Part shown: positions 18,058 through 27,106 of the stretch, piece by piece
Position numbering within the stretch: the stretch's first letter is position 1
Layout: each line of letters starts with the position of its first letter
Source: Rhizobium sp. 11515TR
Lineage (GTDB): Bacteria; Pseudomonadota; Alphaproteobacteria; Rhizobiales; Rhizobiaceae
Reading direction: 5' to 3'
NCBI RefSeq assembly: GCF_002277895.1
Contig: NZ_CP022998.1
Coordinates: 1,035,501-1,099,500 of the forward strand
Length of the DNA: 64,000 nt
Notes under the pieces: model-generated
Databases searched by the model: none
Seen by the model: the letters and a program-made list of their open reading frames with translations, nothing else
Told to the model about the DNA's origin: nothing
Translations under genes and position numbers: made by a program

Positions 18058-19572
18058 CTATTCGCCGCGTGGATAGCGCTGATTTTCCTCCAGCACGTTC
18101 AGATCCATATGGTTGCGCATGTAGCGCTCCGATGCCTTCTGCAGCGGCTGATAGTCCCAGGGATAATAGGCGCCGTTGCGAAGCGCCGTGTAGACAACCC
18201 ATCGCCGTGCCTGGCTTTCACGCACGGCAGCATCAAAGCTCGCGAGGTTCCAGCGTGCCATGGCCTGCGCCGTCAGTCTCTCCAGCGTTTCCGCATAGGC
18301 CGGGTTGCCTGCCAGATTGGTCAGCTCTTTCGGATCCTCCCTGAGGTCGAAGAGCATGGGTGGGTCCTTCTCGCAAAGGGTCAGCTTGTAATTGCCGTCG
18401 CGTAAGGCCACCAGCGGCGCTTCCGAGCCTTCCGCGGCATATTCCATCGGCACGGGACTGCGGCCTCCGGTTCCAAGAGCCAGTGGGGTCAGATCCTCGC
18501 CGTCGGTCCAGCGTCGTAGCGATGCGATGTCGATCCCGGCAAGGGCGGCGAGCGTCGGCGTCACGTCGAGCGTCGACACGGGCTGGTCGATAAGCTTCGG
18601 TTGCCAGCCAGGAGCTGCGATCATCAGCGGTACGCGGGCCGAGCCCTCGAAGAAGTTCATCTTGAACCAAAGGCCGCGCTCGCCAAGCATGTCGCCGTGG
18701 TCGGAGACGAAGAGGATGATGGTGTTGTCGGCCATGCGGCCGCGCTCGAGCGTGTCCAATATCTCGCCGATCTTCTCGTCGACATAGGAGATGTTGGCGA
18801 AATAGCCGCGGCGTGCCCGGCGGATCTGCTCCGGCGTGATGTCGAAGGCGGTGTGGTCGCAGGCCTTCATCAGCCGCTGCGAATGCGGGTCTTGTTGCTC
18901 CAAGGGAATTTCGCCGACTTGCGGGTCGAGCGCCGGGCAATCCTCATAGAGATCCCAGAAGCGCCGGCGCGCGACATAGGGGTCGTGCGGATGCGTGAAG
19001 CTGACGGTCAGGCACCAGGGCCTTTCGTCTTGGCGCCGGGAGAGATCGTAGAGCTTGCGGGTCGCGTGATAGGCAACCTCGTCGTCATATTCCATCTGGT
19101 TGGTGATCTCGGCGACACCGGCTCCGGTGACCGAACCGAGATTGTGATACCACCAGTCGATGCGCTCGCCAGGCTTGGTATAATCCGGCGTCCAGCCGAA
19201 ATCGGCGGGGTAGATGTCTGTGGTCAGCCGCTCCTCGAAGCCGTGCATCTGGTCCGGGCCGACGAAATGCATCTTGCCGGAGAGCGCCGTCTGATAGCCG
19301 GCGGCGCGCAGGTGGTGGGCGAAAGTCGGAATGTCCGAGCAGAATTCGGCGGCGTTGTCATAGACGCGCGTGCGGCTCGGCAGCTGCCCGGACATGAAGG
19401 AGGCGCGTGCCGGCGCGCAGAGCGGGCTTGCCGTATAGCTGTTGGCAAAGCGCACGGAACGCTTCGCCAGAGCCTTCAGGACCGGCGCATGCAGGAACTC
19501 GGCCGGGCCGTCGGGAAAGAACGTCCCGTTGAACTGATCGACCATGAGGATGAGAATATTCGGGCGGGACAT
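18058..19572 (-). CDS. betC: Choline-sulfatase
   Basis: 504 aa type I sulfatase, cleaving choline-O-sulfate to choline and sulfate. The formylglycine site is ASPLCAPARASFMSGQ with Cys52-x-Pro54-x-Arg56; NILILMVDQFNG (N-terminal metal site), SFTHPHDPY and FVSDHGDMLGERGLWFK complete the active site. The C-terminal YPWDYQPLQKASERYMRNHMDLN is characteristic of BetC. It lies 20 bp downstream of choX in one operon, under a divergent LysR gene. betA/betB for choline oxidation are not in the window. Confidence 0.95.
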   Translation of the reverse strand: MSRPNILILMVDQFNGTFFPDGPAEFLHAPVLKALAKRSVRFANSYTASPLCAPARASFMSGQLPSRTRVYDNAAEFCSDIPTFAHHLRAAGYQTALSGKMHFVGPDQMHGFEERLTTDIYPADFGWTPDYTKPGERIDWWYHNLGSVTGAGVAEITNQMEYDDEVAYHATRKLYDLSRRQDERPWCLTVSFTHPHDPYVARRRFWDLYEDCPALDPQVGEIPLEQQDPHSQRLMKACDHTAFDITPEQIRRARRGYFANISYVDEKIGEILDTLERGRMADNTIILFVSDHGDMLGERGLWFKMNFFEGSARVPLMIAAPGWQPKLIDQPVSTLDVTPTLAALAGIDIASLRRWTDGEDLTPLALGTGGRSPVPMEYAAEGSEAPLVALRDGNYKLTLCEKDPPMLFDLREDPKELTNLAGNPAYAETLERLTAQAMARWNLASFDAAVRESQARRWVVYTALRNGAYYPWDYQPLQKASERYMRNHMDLNVLEENQRYPRGE

Positions 19573-19592
19573 GCGGATGTCTTTCTTGCGGG

Positions 19593-20540
19593 TCAGAGGC
19601 CGATGGCGGCTTTGACGGCCTTGAGGCCAGGCTTGCCGTCGATAGTGGTGACGCCGGAAAGCCAGGGCGTCAAGGCGTCCGGATGCGCCTTCAGCCAGGC
19701 AGTGGCCGCGTCCTTGGCGCTCTCGCCGCCGAGGATCGATCCCATCAGCGAATTCTCCATGCCGATGTCGAAAGTTAGGTTATGGAAGAGCTTGGCGGCG
19801 TTCGGGCATTGCGCCGACCAGCCGGTGCGCGCCAGCGTGTAGACCTCGGCGCCGCCGTAATTCGCGCCGAAATAGGCATCGCCACCGGAAAGATAGGCAA
19901 TCTTGAAGCGCTCGTTCATCGGATGCGGCGCCCAGGCGAGGAAGACGATCGCCTGCTTGTCCTTCGAGGCGCGCTCTACTTGCGACAGCATCGCCTGCTC
20001 GCTCGATTCCACCAGTTCCCAACCTTTCAGACCGAAATCATTGGCGTCGATCATTTTCTGGATATTGGCATTGGCCGGTGCGCCCGGCTCAATGCCGTAG
20101 ATCTTGCGGCCGAAATCGTCGGTATGCTTCTGTAGGTCGGAAAAGTCCTTGATGCCCATGTCGGCAACATAGGTGGGCACCGCCAACGTGAACTTGGCGC
20201 CTTCAAGATTGCGGTTCAGCACCTCAGCCGCTTTCGCCTTGTTGAGATCGTCCACGAAGGCCTTCTGCGCTGGCATCCAGTTGCCGAGGAAGACATCGAT
20301 CTCGCCCGTCTTCATCGCCTGATAGCCGATCGGCACGGAAAGCGTCTTGATGTCGGGTTCATAGCCAAGGGCGGTCAGCAGCACGCCGGTCACGCCATTT
20401 GTCGAGGTGATATCGGTCCAGCCGGGGTCCGAAAGGTGGATCGTCTTGCAGCTGTCGCCGTCGGCCCGGGCGATGCCTGCCAGGGAAAGGACGGAAAGAA
20501 GAGCGCCGGCGGCGAGTCGTCCCATTGCAGAGATGCACAT
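19593..20540 (-). CDS. choX: Choline ABC transporter substrate-binding protein
   Basis: 315 aa with a signal peptide ending near IARADGDSC. The mature N-terminus KTIHLSDPGWTDITSTNGVTGVLLTALGYEP and the block VFLGNWMPAQKAF are typical of ChoX/ProX-type (OpuAC) proteins; aromatic residues forming the choline-binding cage are plausible. The permease and ATPase genes (choW, choV) are not adjacent. Co-transcribed with betC, it links choline uptake to choline-sulfate use. Confidence 0.9.
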   Translation of the reverse strand: MCISAMGRLAAGALLSVLSLAGIARADGDSCKTIHLSDPGWTDITSTNGVTGVLLTALGYEPDIKTLSVPIGYQAMKTGEIDVFLGNWMPAQKAFVDDLNKAKAAEVLNRNLEGAKFTLAVPTYVADMGIKDFSDLQKHTDDFGRKIYGIEPGAPANANIQKMIDANDFGLKGWELVESSEQAMLSQVERASKDKQAIVFLAWAPHPMNERFKIAYLSGGDAYFGANYGGAEVYTLARTGWSAQCPNAAKLFHNLTFDIGMENSLMGSILGGESAKDAATAWLKAHPDALTPWLSGVTTIDGKPGLKAVKAAIGL

Positions 20541-20639
20541 GACGATGGTTCCCTCTTGTTATTGGATTATTTTATTGAACATCACTAGAGTTCCCGCTGT
20601 GAAGCAGGCATTTTTCGATAGATGCCAAAAGGAAATTTT

Positions 20640-21542
20640 ATGGTTGCACGTCTCGTCGATCTTGGCTGGCTGCGGATATTCCTGGAAGTGGGCCGTTCCG
20701 GCAGCCTCTCTGCGGCGGCTGCGGCGCTTGGCCTGACGCAACCGGCCGTCAGCTACCAGATCCGCCGCATCGAGGAGCAGATGGGCGTGCCCCTGTTTCG
20801 CCGCCAGCATCGCGGCGTCGCGCTCTCGCCGGAAGGGCAGCGCCTGTTCGAAATCGTCGAAAAATCCGTCGGCAGCGTCGACCATCTGGTGCGCAGTTTC
20901 CGCGCCGAGGCGGAACGGCCTTCCGTTTGCCTGCGCACGGATTATGCTTTTTCCGCGCTGTGGCTCATTCCGCGCATGCATGCGTTCCGGTTGCTTCACC
21001 CGGAAGTGGATATCCAGATCGTCGCCACACAGCGGCTGGATCGTGGCGCGCCGGAAAGTGGCGATATCGCCGTCTTCTTCGGCACGCGCAGCGAATTCGG
21101 TCCTGCCGCTACCTTGCTTCTGCCGGAAAAGGTCGTGCCGATCTGCACCAGGGGTTTCGCGGAGCGCCACGGCCCGTTCACCGATCTCTCTCAGCTCGCA
21201 GGCACCACGCTCGTCCATCTCGATACGGAGATCCCGTCGCCCTGGTTCGACTGGGAAAGCTATCTTTCTGCCTTCGGCATTGCCCGCGACGCCTATGCCG
21301 GCCGCGGCGATCTGCGCTTCAACACCTATTCGCTGGTTGTGCAGGCAGCGCTCAGCGAGCAGGGCGTTGCCATCGGCTGGATGGGCCTTGTCGATTCCCT
21401 GCTCGCAGCACGCACGCTGGTGACGGCGGGTCCCATGCTGGAGGCGCCGGAGCGAGGTTATTGGCTGCTGCCGCCGGCCGCCGCGAACCCGGAGGCGGAG
21501 CGGTTGGCGCAATGGCTGCTCATTGAGGCCGCCACCGGATGA
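20640..21542 (+). CDS. LysR regulator of choline-sulfate utilisation
   Basis: 300 aa from the ATG at 20640, which has AAGGA 8 bp upstream. N-terminal winged HTH (LRIFLEVGRSGSLSAAAAALGLTQPAVSYQIRRIEEQMGVPLF) and a GcvA-like effector domain. Its position, divergent from choX-betC with a 99-bp gap, matches the known LysR protein of choline-sulfate loci in proteobacteria. Convergent with otsA, with only 10 bp between stops. Confidence 0.88.
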   Translation: MVARLVDLGWLRIFLEVGRSGSLSAAAAALGLTQPAVSYQIRRIEEQMGVPLFRRQHRGVALSPEGQRLFEIVEKSVGSVDHLVRSFRAEAERPSVCLRTDYAFSALWLIPRMHAFRLLHPEVDIQIVATQRLDRGAPESGDIAVFFGTRSEFGPAATLLLPEKVVPICTRGFAERHGPFTDLSQLAGTTLVHLDTEIPSPWFDWESYLSAFGIARDAYAGRGDLRFNTYSLVVQAALSEQGVAIGWMGLVDSLLAARTLVTAGPMLEAPERGYWLLPPAAANPEAERLAQWLLIEAATG

Positions 21543-21552
21543 CCATCATGCT

Positions 21553-22929
21553 CTATTCCGCCGTAAGATCGGCAAGAAACGTCTCGCACCAGCGTGATAC
21601 GTCATTTTCAAGCAGATAATCCATCATGCCGCGCCAACGCTCCTGCCGCTCCTGCAGCGGCATGTTGATGGCGCGCGCCAGTGCATTGGCGGTGCCGTCG
21701 ACATCATAAGGGTTGACCAGCAAGGCACCCTTCAGCTTGCGCGCGGCACCGGCAAAGCGCGAAAGCACCAGCACACCTGGGTTTTCAGGATCTTGCGCCG
21801 CGACATATTCCTTGGCGACGAGGTTCATGCCGTCGCGCAGCGGCGTCACCAGCCCGACCTTCGCAATCCGGTAAAGGCCTGCCAGGATCGGCCGGCTGAT
21901 CGAGCGGTTGATGTAGCGGATGGGTACCCAGTCGACCGTGCCGATCGCACCGTTGACCCGGCCCGCCTGTTCTGCAACCGCGTTCTGCATCGCCTCATAT
22001 TCGGGAACTTCCGAGCGAGATTTCGGCGTGATCTGCAGATAGGTGATGCTGCGCTGGTGAGCGGGGTTGTTGGTGATGAAGCGTTCGAAAGCGTCGATGC
22101 GCTGCGTGATGCCCTTGGAATAGTCAAGCCGGTCGACGCCGAGGATCAGATCGCGGCCTTCGATGCTTTGCCGCACCTTCTGCACCATGCTGTGCGACGC
22201 GGCCCTGCGGGCGAATTCGGCAAAGCCCGCCGTCTCGATGCCGATCGAATAGGCGCCGCCGCGAAAGTCATGGCCGTGCGCGCTGAAATGGCCGGGGCTT
22301 TTCTCGATGCCCATGCCCTCGCGTTTCAGGCACCCCGCAAAGTTCTCAAGATCATGGTCCGTCTGAAAACCGAGCAGGTCGTAGGAGGAGAGGCCCCGCA
22401 TGATCTCCTCATGCACCGGCATGGCGAGCACGACATCGGCCGGCGGCCAGGGAATATGCAGGAAGAAGCCGATGCGGTTCTTCAAGCCCATCTGCCGCAG
22501 CTCTGCCGCCAGTGGAATGAGATGATAGTCATGCACCCAGATGATGTCGTCAGGCTCGATCAGCGGTGCGAGCCGGTGGGCGAAGAAGCGGTTGACCCGG
22601 AAATAGCCGGTCATTTCCTTGCGGGCATATTCGGCGAGATCGAGCCGGTAATGGCAGATCGGCCAGAGCACGCGGTTGGCAAAGCCCTGATAATATTCTT
22701 CGACATCGGTCTGGGTCAGATCGGTCAGCGCATAGGTGATGTTGCCGTCCTGCGTCATCTTCAGCGGCTCGGGCTCGACGTCGCCGCTCGATTTGCCGGA
22801 CCAACCCATCCAGATGCCGCCGCGCTCGGCGAGCGCAGCCTGTAGCGCCACCGCGAGGCCGCCTGCCGCAGCGGCGCCCTTATGGTCGGGGACGGAAACG
22901 CGGTTAGAAACAATGATGAGTCGACTCAC
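21553..22929 (-). CDS. otsA: Alpha,alpha-trehalose-phosphate synthase (UDP-forming)
   Basis: 458 aa GT20 glycosyltransferase making trehalose-6-phosphate from UDP-glucose and glucose-6-phosphate. Visible blocks: LIIVSNRVSVPD at the N-terminus, ...AAGGLAVALQAAL, WVHDYHLIPLAAELR, FFLHIPWPP, ILGVDRLDYSKGITQRI and the C-terminal LRDGMNLVAKEYVAAQ. Second gene of otsBA, 47 bp after otsB. Confidence 0.96.
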   Translation of the reverse strand: MSRLIIVSNRVSVPDHKGAAAAGGLAVALQAALAERGGIWMGWSGKSSGDVEPEPLKMTQDGNITYALTDLTQTDVEEYYQGFANRVLWPICHYRLDLAEYARKEMTGYFRVNRFFAHRLAPLIEPDDIIWVHDYHLIPLAAELRQMGLKNRIGFFLHIPWPPADVVLAMPVHEEIMRGLSSYDLLGFQTDHDLENFAGCLKREGMGIEKSPGHFSAHGHDFRGGAYSIGIETAGFAEFARRAASHSMVQKVRQSIEGRDLILGVDRLDYSKGITQRIDAFERFITNNPAHQRSITYLQITPKSRSEVPEYEAMQNAVAEQAGRVNGAIGTVDWVPIRYINRSISRPILAGLYRIAKVGLVTPLRDGMNLVAKEYVAAQDPENPGVLVLSRFAGAARKLKGALLVNPYDVDGTANALARAINMPLQERQERWRGMMDYLLENDVSRWCETFLADLTAE

Positions 22930-22976
22930 GAATTCTTCCTTTCGAGAAGGCTGGTAGACATCGCCATGGTCGAAAA

Positions 22977-23771
22977 TTACTTGACGAGCGTTCCCAGCAC
23001 GTCCCTTAAACGCGCAGGTGAGCCAATGGATGCACGCGCCAGTGTTTTTCCGTTCCCATCGCCGATGCGCACGGATTGGCCGCCGAGGCGGTTGGCGGCG
23101 GCAAACATGGTCTCGTCGGTCACGTCGTCGCCGATCGCGACCGGACGGCGTCCCTCGAACGGCTCTTCGGCAAGAAACGCCTCGACGGCGTGTCCCTTGC
23201 TGGCATGGGAAGGGCAGATTTCGATCACCATCTTGCCGCGCTGCAGGTTCCAGTCGGGACCGGCTTCCTCCAGATGGCGCTGCATGACTTCGCCGATCTC
23301 GGCCTCGTTTGCCGGCGAATGGCGGAAGTGGACCGCGACGGCAGCTCCCTTATCCTCGACGATTGCGCCGGGCCAGGCGAGCGCTTCGCGCCGAATGATC
23401 TGCTTCATCTCCTGGAAGGCAGGCGGAATATGTGCGCGCCGCAGCCGCCCCCCTGCATCGCGACGTTCCGCGCCATGCAGGCCTGCAACGGGAAAACGAA
23501 ATGGCGCGAAAAGAGGATCGACGAATTCGATGGCGCGGCCGGTGACCAAGGCCAGCGCGCCGCCGAGCTGGCGGGAGAGCGCATGCAGCGTGCCGGGCAA
23601 ATAGTCCGGAACGACGATCGCTTCCGGTCTTTCGGCGAGATCGAGCAGGGTTCCGTCGATATCGAGGAACAAGGCCCAGTCCTGCGGATACAATGAGAGT
23701 GCGGTAAGGGCCGGCTCGTTCAGCGGCCTCGGCTTGGCTTCACCCTTTTCGGGCTGTTCCTGAGAAGACAT
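22977..23771 (-). CDS. otsB: Trehalose-6-phosphate phosphatase
   Basis: 264 aa HAD-family enzyme. Motif I is LFLDIDGTLLDL (Asp37 nucleophile, Asp39 acid/base), ALVTGRAIEFVDPLF is motif II, and ...VAIGDDVTDETMFAAAN motif IV. It releases trehalose, an osmoprotectant, from the product of OtsA. It is first in the otsBA operon; a terminator and a small ORF on the same strand lie just upstream. Confidence 0.95.
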   Translation of the reverse strand: MSSQEQPEKGEAKPRPLNEPALTALSLYPQDWALFLDIDGTLLDLAERPEAIVVPDYLPGTLHALSRQLGGALALVTGRAIEFVDPLFAPFRFPVAGLHGAERRDAGGRLRRAHIPPAFQEMKQIIRREALAWPGAIVEDKGAAVAVHFRHSPANEAEIGEVMQRHLEEAGPDWNLQRGKMVIEICPSHASKGHAVEAFLAEEPFEGRRPVAIGDDVTDETMFAAANRLGGQSVRIGDGNGKTLARASIGSPARLRDVLGTLVK

Positions 23772-23830
23772 GCTGGTTTAGCTAAGGCGCTCTTCCCATT
23801 TGGCAAGGCAAAAAATAATAGCTGAAAATC

Positions 23831-23855
23831 AAAAGGGGCCGCCTTAAGCGACCCC
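23831..23855 (-). terminator. Terminator of the small transcript upstream of otsBA
   Basis: On the minus strand GGGGTCGC (23848-23855) pairs with GCGGCCCC (23835-23842) using one U-G wobble, loop TTAAG, followed by TTTT-GA-TTTT. On the plus strand the wobble becomes a mismatch, so the orientation is toward otsB. It lies 60 bp before the otsB start and could be an attenuator. Confidence 0.78.
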
Positions 23856-23912
23856 CCATGAGCTTTGGCCCGTAACTGGCCTGAAGCGGCGAACGCTTCG
23901 GGAAGGTGTTGA

Positions 23913-23987
23913 TCAGAGCGAGGGCTGCCTCGCAACGCTCACAACCATTTCCATGCCGTATACAAAGACCGAAATCTCACTAGACAT
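23913..23987 (-). CDS. Candidate 24-residue small protein or leader peptide upstream of otsBA
   Basis: ATG at 23987 to TGA at 23913 encodes MSSEISVFVYGMEMVVSVAR plus QPSL. The start is preceded by AAGGAAGGTGATCC, which is almost the full complement of the 16S rRNA 3' end and stronger than that of most genes here. A terminator follows about 60 bp later, making a compact transcript of roughly 170 nt. No Trp, His or Leu run suggests a classical amino-acid attenuator. The unit may equally be a small RNA with a translated segment. Function unknown. Confidence 0.5.
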   Translation of the reverse strand: MSSEISVFVYGMEMVVSVARQPSL

Positions 23988-24320
23988 TGGATCACCTTCC
24001 TTTCGTTACGTTTCAGACAAGCTAAACGTAGCTCAAATTTGACGTGATGCAAGAGGTTCGATCCACGGGAGCTTCACACTTATTGTCGCATTGAAATGCG
24101 TATGCTCGGTGCCTCCTCGCGAAAAGCGCTATGACATCGGGCTTCACGAAGAAAATGTTGCGACGCCAAACGTGATCGGACGACGCGTCAAATATCTGTC
24201 ATCTTGCGCTGCAGACGATCGAAAATTAAGACTTTATTACCCATTCTGCATAAACAATTGTCTAAGATTAGCCATTCTCCCGCGGGACAGGAAGACAGCG
24301 GTAATCGGAGTAGAAGACGC
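23988..24320. promoter_or_regulatory. Intergenic region between small ORF and glutamine amidotransferase
   Basis: About 330 bp with no supported gene. The left edge must hold the promoter of the leftward small ORF; 24220-24285 is AT-rich and probably carries the promoter of the rightward amidotransferase gene. A longer reading frame crossing this stretch lacks any recognisable protein features. Confidence 0.4.
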
Positions 24321-25136
24321 ATGTGTCGTTGGGCAGCCTATCGTGGAGACCCCCTCTATCTGGAGGAGCTGGTGTCTTCGCCCGCCCACTCCCTGATCGA
24401 GCAATCCCATTGCGCCACGCGCGCCAAGACGGCGACCAATGGCGATGGTTTCGGCATCGCCTGGTATGGCGACCGGCCGGAACCGGGCCGTTACCGCGAT
24501 ATCCTGCCGGCTTGGTCCGATTGCAATCTGAAGAGCCTGGCGCGGCAGATCCGCTCGCCGCTCTTTCTCGCCCATGTCCGTGCTGCCACAGGCGGCGGCA
24601 CACGCCGCGACAATTGCCATCCCTTCGTTTTGGAGAACTGGTCTTTCCAGCACAATGGCCAGATTTCCAATTTCGACCGCCTGCGCCGGCCGATGGAAGC
24701 CATGCTCGACGACCGGCTGTTCCATGCCCGCAGCGGCACCACCGATTCTGAGCTCCTTTTCCTGTTGGCGATGCAATTCGGTCTCATGACAAATCCGACC
24801 ACGGCGATCGCTCAGACCATCGGCTTCGTCGAAGGCTTGTCGCTGCATCTGACGGGCTCGGTGCTGGTGCGCTTCACGGCGGCCTTCTCCGATGGCAAGT
24901 CGCTCTACGCCATCCGCTATGCGACGGATCGCAAGGCGCCGACGCTCTATGCCTCGCCGGTCGGGTCAGGCTATTGCCTGGTTTCGGAGCCGTTGAACGA
25001 CGATGTCGATGCCTGGCGCGAGATCCCCGATGGCAGCGCCGTCATGATCGACGACACCGGTGTCCACGTCACGCCCTTCCAGCCGGAAGAGCATGCCGCC
25101 GGAGAGACCCGGACTCCTGCTGCTATCCCCGCTTGA
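24321..25136 (+). CDS. Class II glutamine amidotransferase (YafJ/GATase_6)
   Basis: 271 aa from the ATG at 24321, chosen because it places Cys2 (MCRWAAYRG) as the N-terminal nucleophile of an Ntn hydrolase. FLAHVRAATGGGTRRDNCHPF, WSFQHNGQISNF and SGTTDSELLFLLAM are the glutaminase-pocket segments. No synthase domain is fused; E. coli YafJ is the same architecture and its acceptor is unknown. Related EgtC hydrolyses an ergothioneine intermediate, but no egtA, egtB or egtD is visible nearby. Its 3' end overlaps coaBC by 14 bp on the opposite strand. Confidence 0.88.
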   Translation: MCRWAAYRGDPLYLEELVSSPAHSLIEQSHCATRAKTATNGDGFGIAWYGDRPEPGRYRDILPAWSDCNLKSLARQIRSPLFLAHVRAATGGGTRRDNCHPFVLENWSFQHNGQISNFDRLRRPMEAMLDDRLFHARSGTTDSELLFLLAMQFGLMTNPTTAIAQTIGFVEGLSLHLTGSVLVRFTAAFSDGKSLYAIRYATDRKAPTLYASPVGSGYCLVSEPLNDDVDAWREIPDGSAVMIDDTGVHVTPFQPEEHAAGETRTPAAIPA

Positions 25137-26334
25137 ACTGTTCCGATATCAGCGCCGCCAGCCGCACCGCCACTTCATCCTTGTCGAGATCGGGCCACTG
25201 CTCCACGCCGTGATGGCTGATGATCTTCACGCGGTTGCGCGTGCCGCCCATGATGCCGGTTGCGGGCGAGACATCGTTGGCGACGATGAAGTCGGCGCCC
25301 TTGCGTTCGAGCTTGGCGCGGGCATTGCTCTCGACATCCTGCGTTTCGGCGGCAAAGCCGATGACGAGTTTCGGCCGCTGTGTGTGATGGCCGACGGTTT
25401 TCAAGATGTCCGGATTTTCGGTGAGCGCCAGCGTCGGGATCGACTCGCCCGGATGTTTCTTGATCTTCTGGTCCGATGCGGAAGCAACGCGCCAGTCCGC
25501 GACCGCCGCCACCATCACGGCGATATCAGCCGGAAGGGCTGCAAGCACCGCGTCGCGCATCTCATCCGCCCGCTCGACATGGATGACGTGCAAGCCGATC
25601 GGATCGGGAATGGTGACCGGGCCGGAAACGAGCGTGACCTCGGCGCCGAGCGCCGCGAGCGCCGCCGCGATGGCATGGCCCTGCCGTCCCGACGAGCGGT
25701 TGGCGATGTAGCGCACGGGGTCGATCGGCTCATGCGTCGGTCCTGAAGTGACGACCGCCTTCTTGCCGGCGAGCGGCTTGGCGCCGTCGTCCAGCCGACG
25801 CTCGACGGCGGCGACGATATCGAGCGGTTCCGCCATCCGGCCAGCGCCGCTTTCGCCGCTCTCGGCCATTTCGCCGGTCATAGGGCCGACGAAGGCGATG
25901 CCGTCGCTGCGTAGAGTTTCGACGTTGCGCCTGGTGGCTGGATGCGCCCACATCTTCGGGTTCATGGCGGGGGCTGCGAGGACCGGTCTGTCCGTGGCAA
26001 GCAATATGGTCGAGGCGAGATCGTCGGCCAGCCCGTTTGCCATCTTGGCGAGCAAATCGGCAGTCGCGGGCGCGATCAACACGAGGTCGCAGTCACGCCC
26101 CAGCCTGATATGGCCGACATCCTGCTCATCCTCTCGTGAAAACAGATCGGTGAAGACATGGTCGGCGGCCAGTGCGCCGACGGCAAGCGGTGTGATGAAC
26201 TGCTGCGCACCAGCCGTCATGACGGGCCGTACGCTGGCGCCGCGTTCGCGCAGCCGGCGAATGAGATCGAGGCTCTTATAGGCCGCGATGCCGCCGGATA
26301 TGATGAGAAGAATGCGCTTTCCTGCGAGAACCAT
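25123..26334 (-). CDS. coaBC: Bifunctional phosphopantothenoylcysteine decarboxylase / phosphopantothenate-cysteine ligase
   Basis: 403 aa. The N-terminal flavoprotein CoaC half starts ILLIISGGIAAYKSLDLIRRL and includes the PAMNPKMWAHPATRRN motif; the C-terminal CoaB half begins KKAVVTSGPTHEPIDPVRYIANRSSGRQG. Together they perform two successive steps of coenzyme A synthesis. In relatives it is followed by dut; here the downstream neighbour is a convergent amidotransferase gene. Confidence 0.96.
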   Translation of the reverse strand: MVLAGKRILLIISGGIAAYKSLDLIRRLRERGASVRPVMTAGAQQFITPLAVGALAADHVFTDLFSREDEQDVGHIRLGRDCDLVLIAPATADLLAKMANGLADDLASTILLATDRPVLAAPAMNPKMWAHPATRRNVETLRSDGIAFVGPMTGEMAESGESGAGRMAEPLDIVAAVERRLDDGAKPLAGKKAVVTSGPTHEPIDPVRYIANRSSGRQGHAIAAALAALGAEVTLVSGPVTIPDPIGLHVIHVERADEMRDAVLAALPADIAVMVAAVADWRVASASDQKIKKHPGESIPTLALTENPDILKTVGHHTQRPKLVIGFAAETQDVESNARAKLERKGADFIVANDVSPATGIMGGTRNRVKIISHHGVEQWPDLDKDEVAVRLAALISEQFKRG

Positions 26335-26561
26335 GCCTGAACCCGTCGCCTGTTCTTTTGACCATAAGCCTAAGCCTTTGGTGTGTCATAGGCAATCGCC
26401 GCGTGCTTCCATCGAGGTCGGCGCGTCGGTGGTTGCGACGCAGCTGATCGGGTTTTCCGCTGTTGGCAGCCAATGATCACGTCGGCATCACCGACTTGTC
26501 ATTTGCGGGCATCTTCACCTTCGACAAAAGTGAACGTGTTAACGATCAAAGGAGCAACGCC

Positions 26562-27017
26562 TTGAAACTGATGAAAGTCGCTGTCGTCACCCTGCCAATC
26601 ATGGCCGCAGCCATGCCGGCCTTTGCCGAGCGCGCCTATTCGTCGCAAGAGCAGAAGAACAAGGAAATCGTTCTGGATTTCTACCAGAAGGCGTTGAACG
26701 ACAAGGATTTCGATGCGGCTTCCAAATATCTCGGCAAGTACATCCAGCATAATCCGATGGCGGCCGATGGGCCTGAAGGCCTGCGCGGTTTTCTAGAGTA
26801 CCTGAAGAAAAACTATCCGCAGTCGAAGAGCGAGATCAAGCGCGTGATGGTCGATGGCGATTATGTAATCCTGCGCGTCCACGCCATTCGCCAGCCGGGC
26901 GACCGCGGCAGCGCCATCGTCGATATCTTCCGCGTCGAGGACAACAAGATCCAGGAACATTGGGATTCGGTGCAGCCGATCCCTGAAACCTCGAAGAACA
27001 GCAATACCATGTTCTGA
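26562..27017 (+). CDS. Exported SnoaL-like protein
   Basis: 151 aa. I choose the TTG at 26562 because GGAG (26551-26554) is 7 bp upstream; the ATG at 26571 is 16 bp from that site. The N-terminus (MKLMKVAVVTLPIMAAAMPAFAERAY) is a signal peptide cleaved after AFA. The rest (NKEIVLDFYQKALNDKDFDAASKYLGKYIQHNPMAADGPEGL) is a SnoaL/NTF2 fold, as in proteins annotated as polyketide-cyclase-like or predicted SnoaL aldol condensation enzymes. Activity unknown; periplasmic. Confidence 0.83.
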   Translation: MKLMKVAVVTLPIMAAAMPAFAERAYSSQEQKNKEIVLDFYQKALNDKDFDAASKYLGKYIQHNPMAADGPEGLRGFLEYLKKNYPQSKSEIKRVMVDGDYVILRVHAIRQPGDRGSAIVDIFRVEDNKIQEHWDSVQPIPETSKNSNTMF

Positions 27018-27024
27018 GTGGAAA

Positions 27025-27050
27025 GACCGCGGGAAGTACGATCCGCGGTC
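27025..27050 (+). terminator. Hairpin after the SnoaL-like gene
   Basis: GACCGCGG (27025-27032) pairs perfectly with CCGCGGTC (27043-27050), 8 bp after the stop codon. Only a weak T-rich stretch (TCCTTATTCATT) follows, so it is a moderate terminator candidate. Confidence 0.6.
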
Positions 27051-27106
27051 CATCCTTATTCATTCAAAGCATTCCGGCGCGATGATTGCGTCGGCAAAGC
27101 ACGCGA

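Noticed and set aside
24050..24085. tRNA-like 3' end (GGTTCGATCC)
   Set aside because: No T-stem pairing, anticodon arm or acceptor stem can be formed around it.
24204..24320. N-terminal extension of the glutamine amidotransferase
   Set aside because: The enzyme needs Cys as residue 2 after Met; only the ATG at 24321 provides that.
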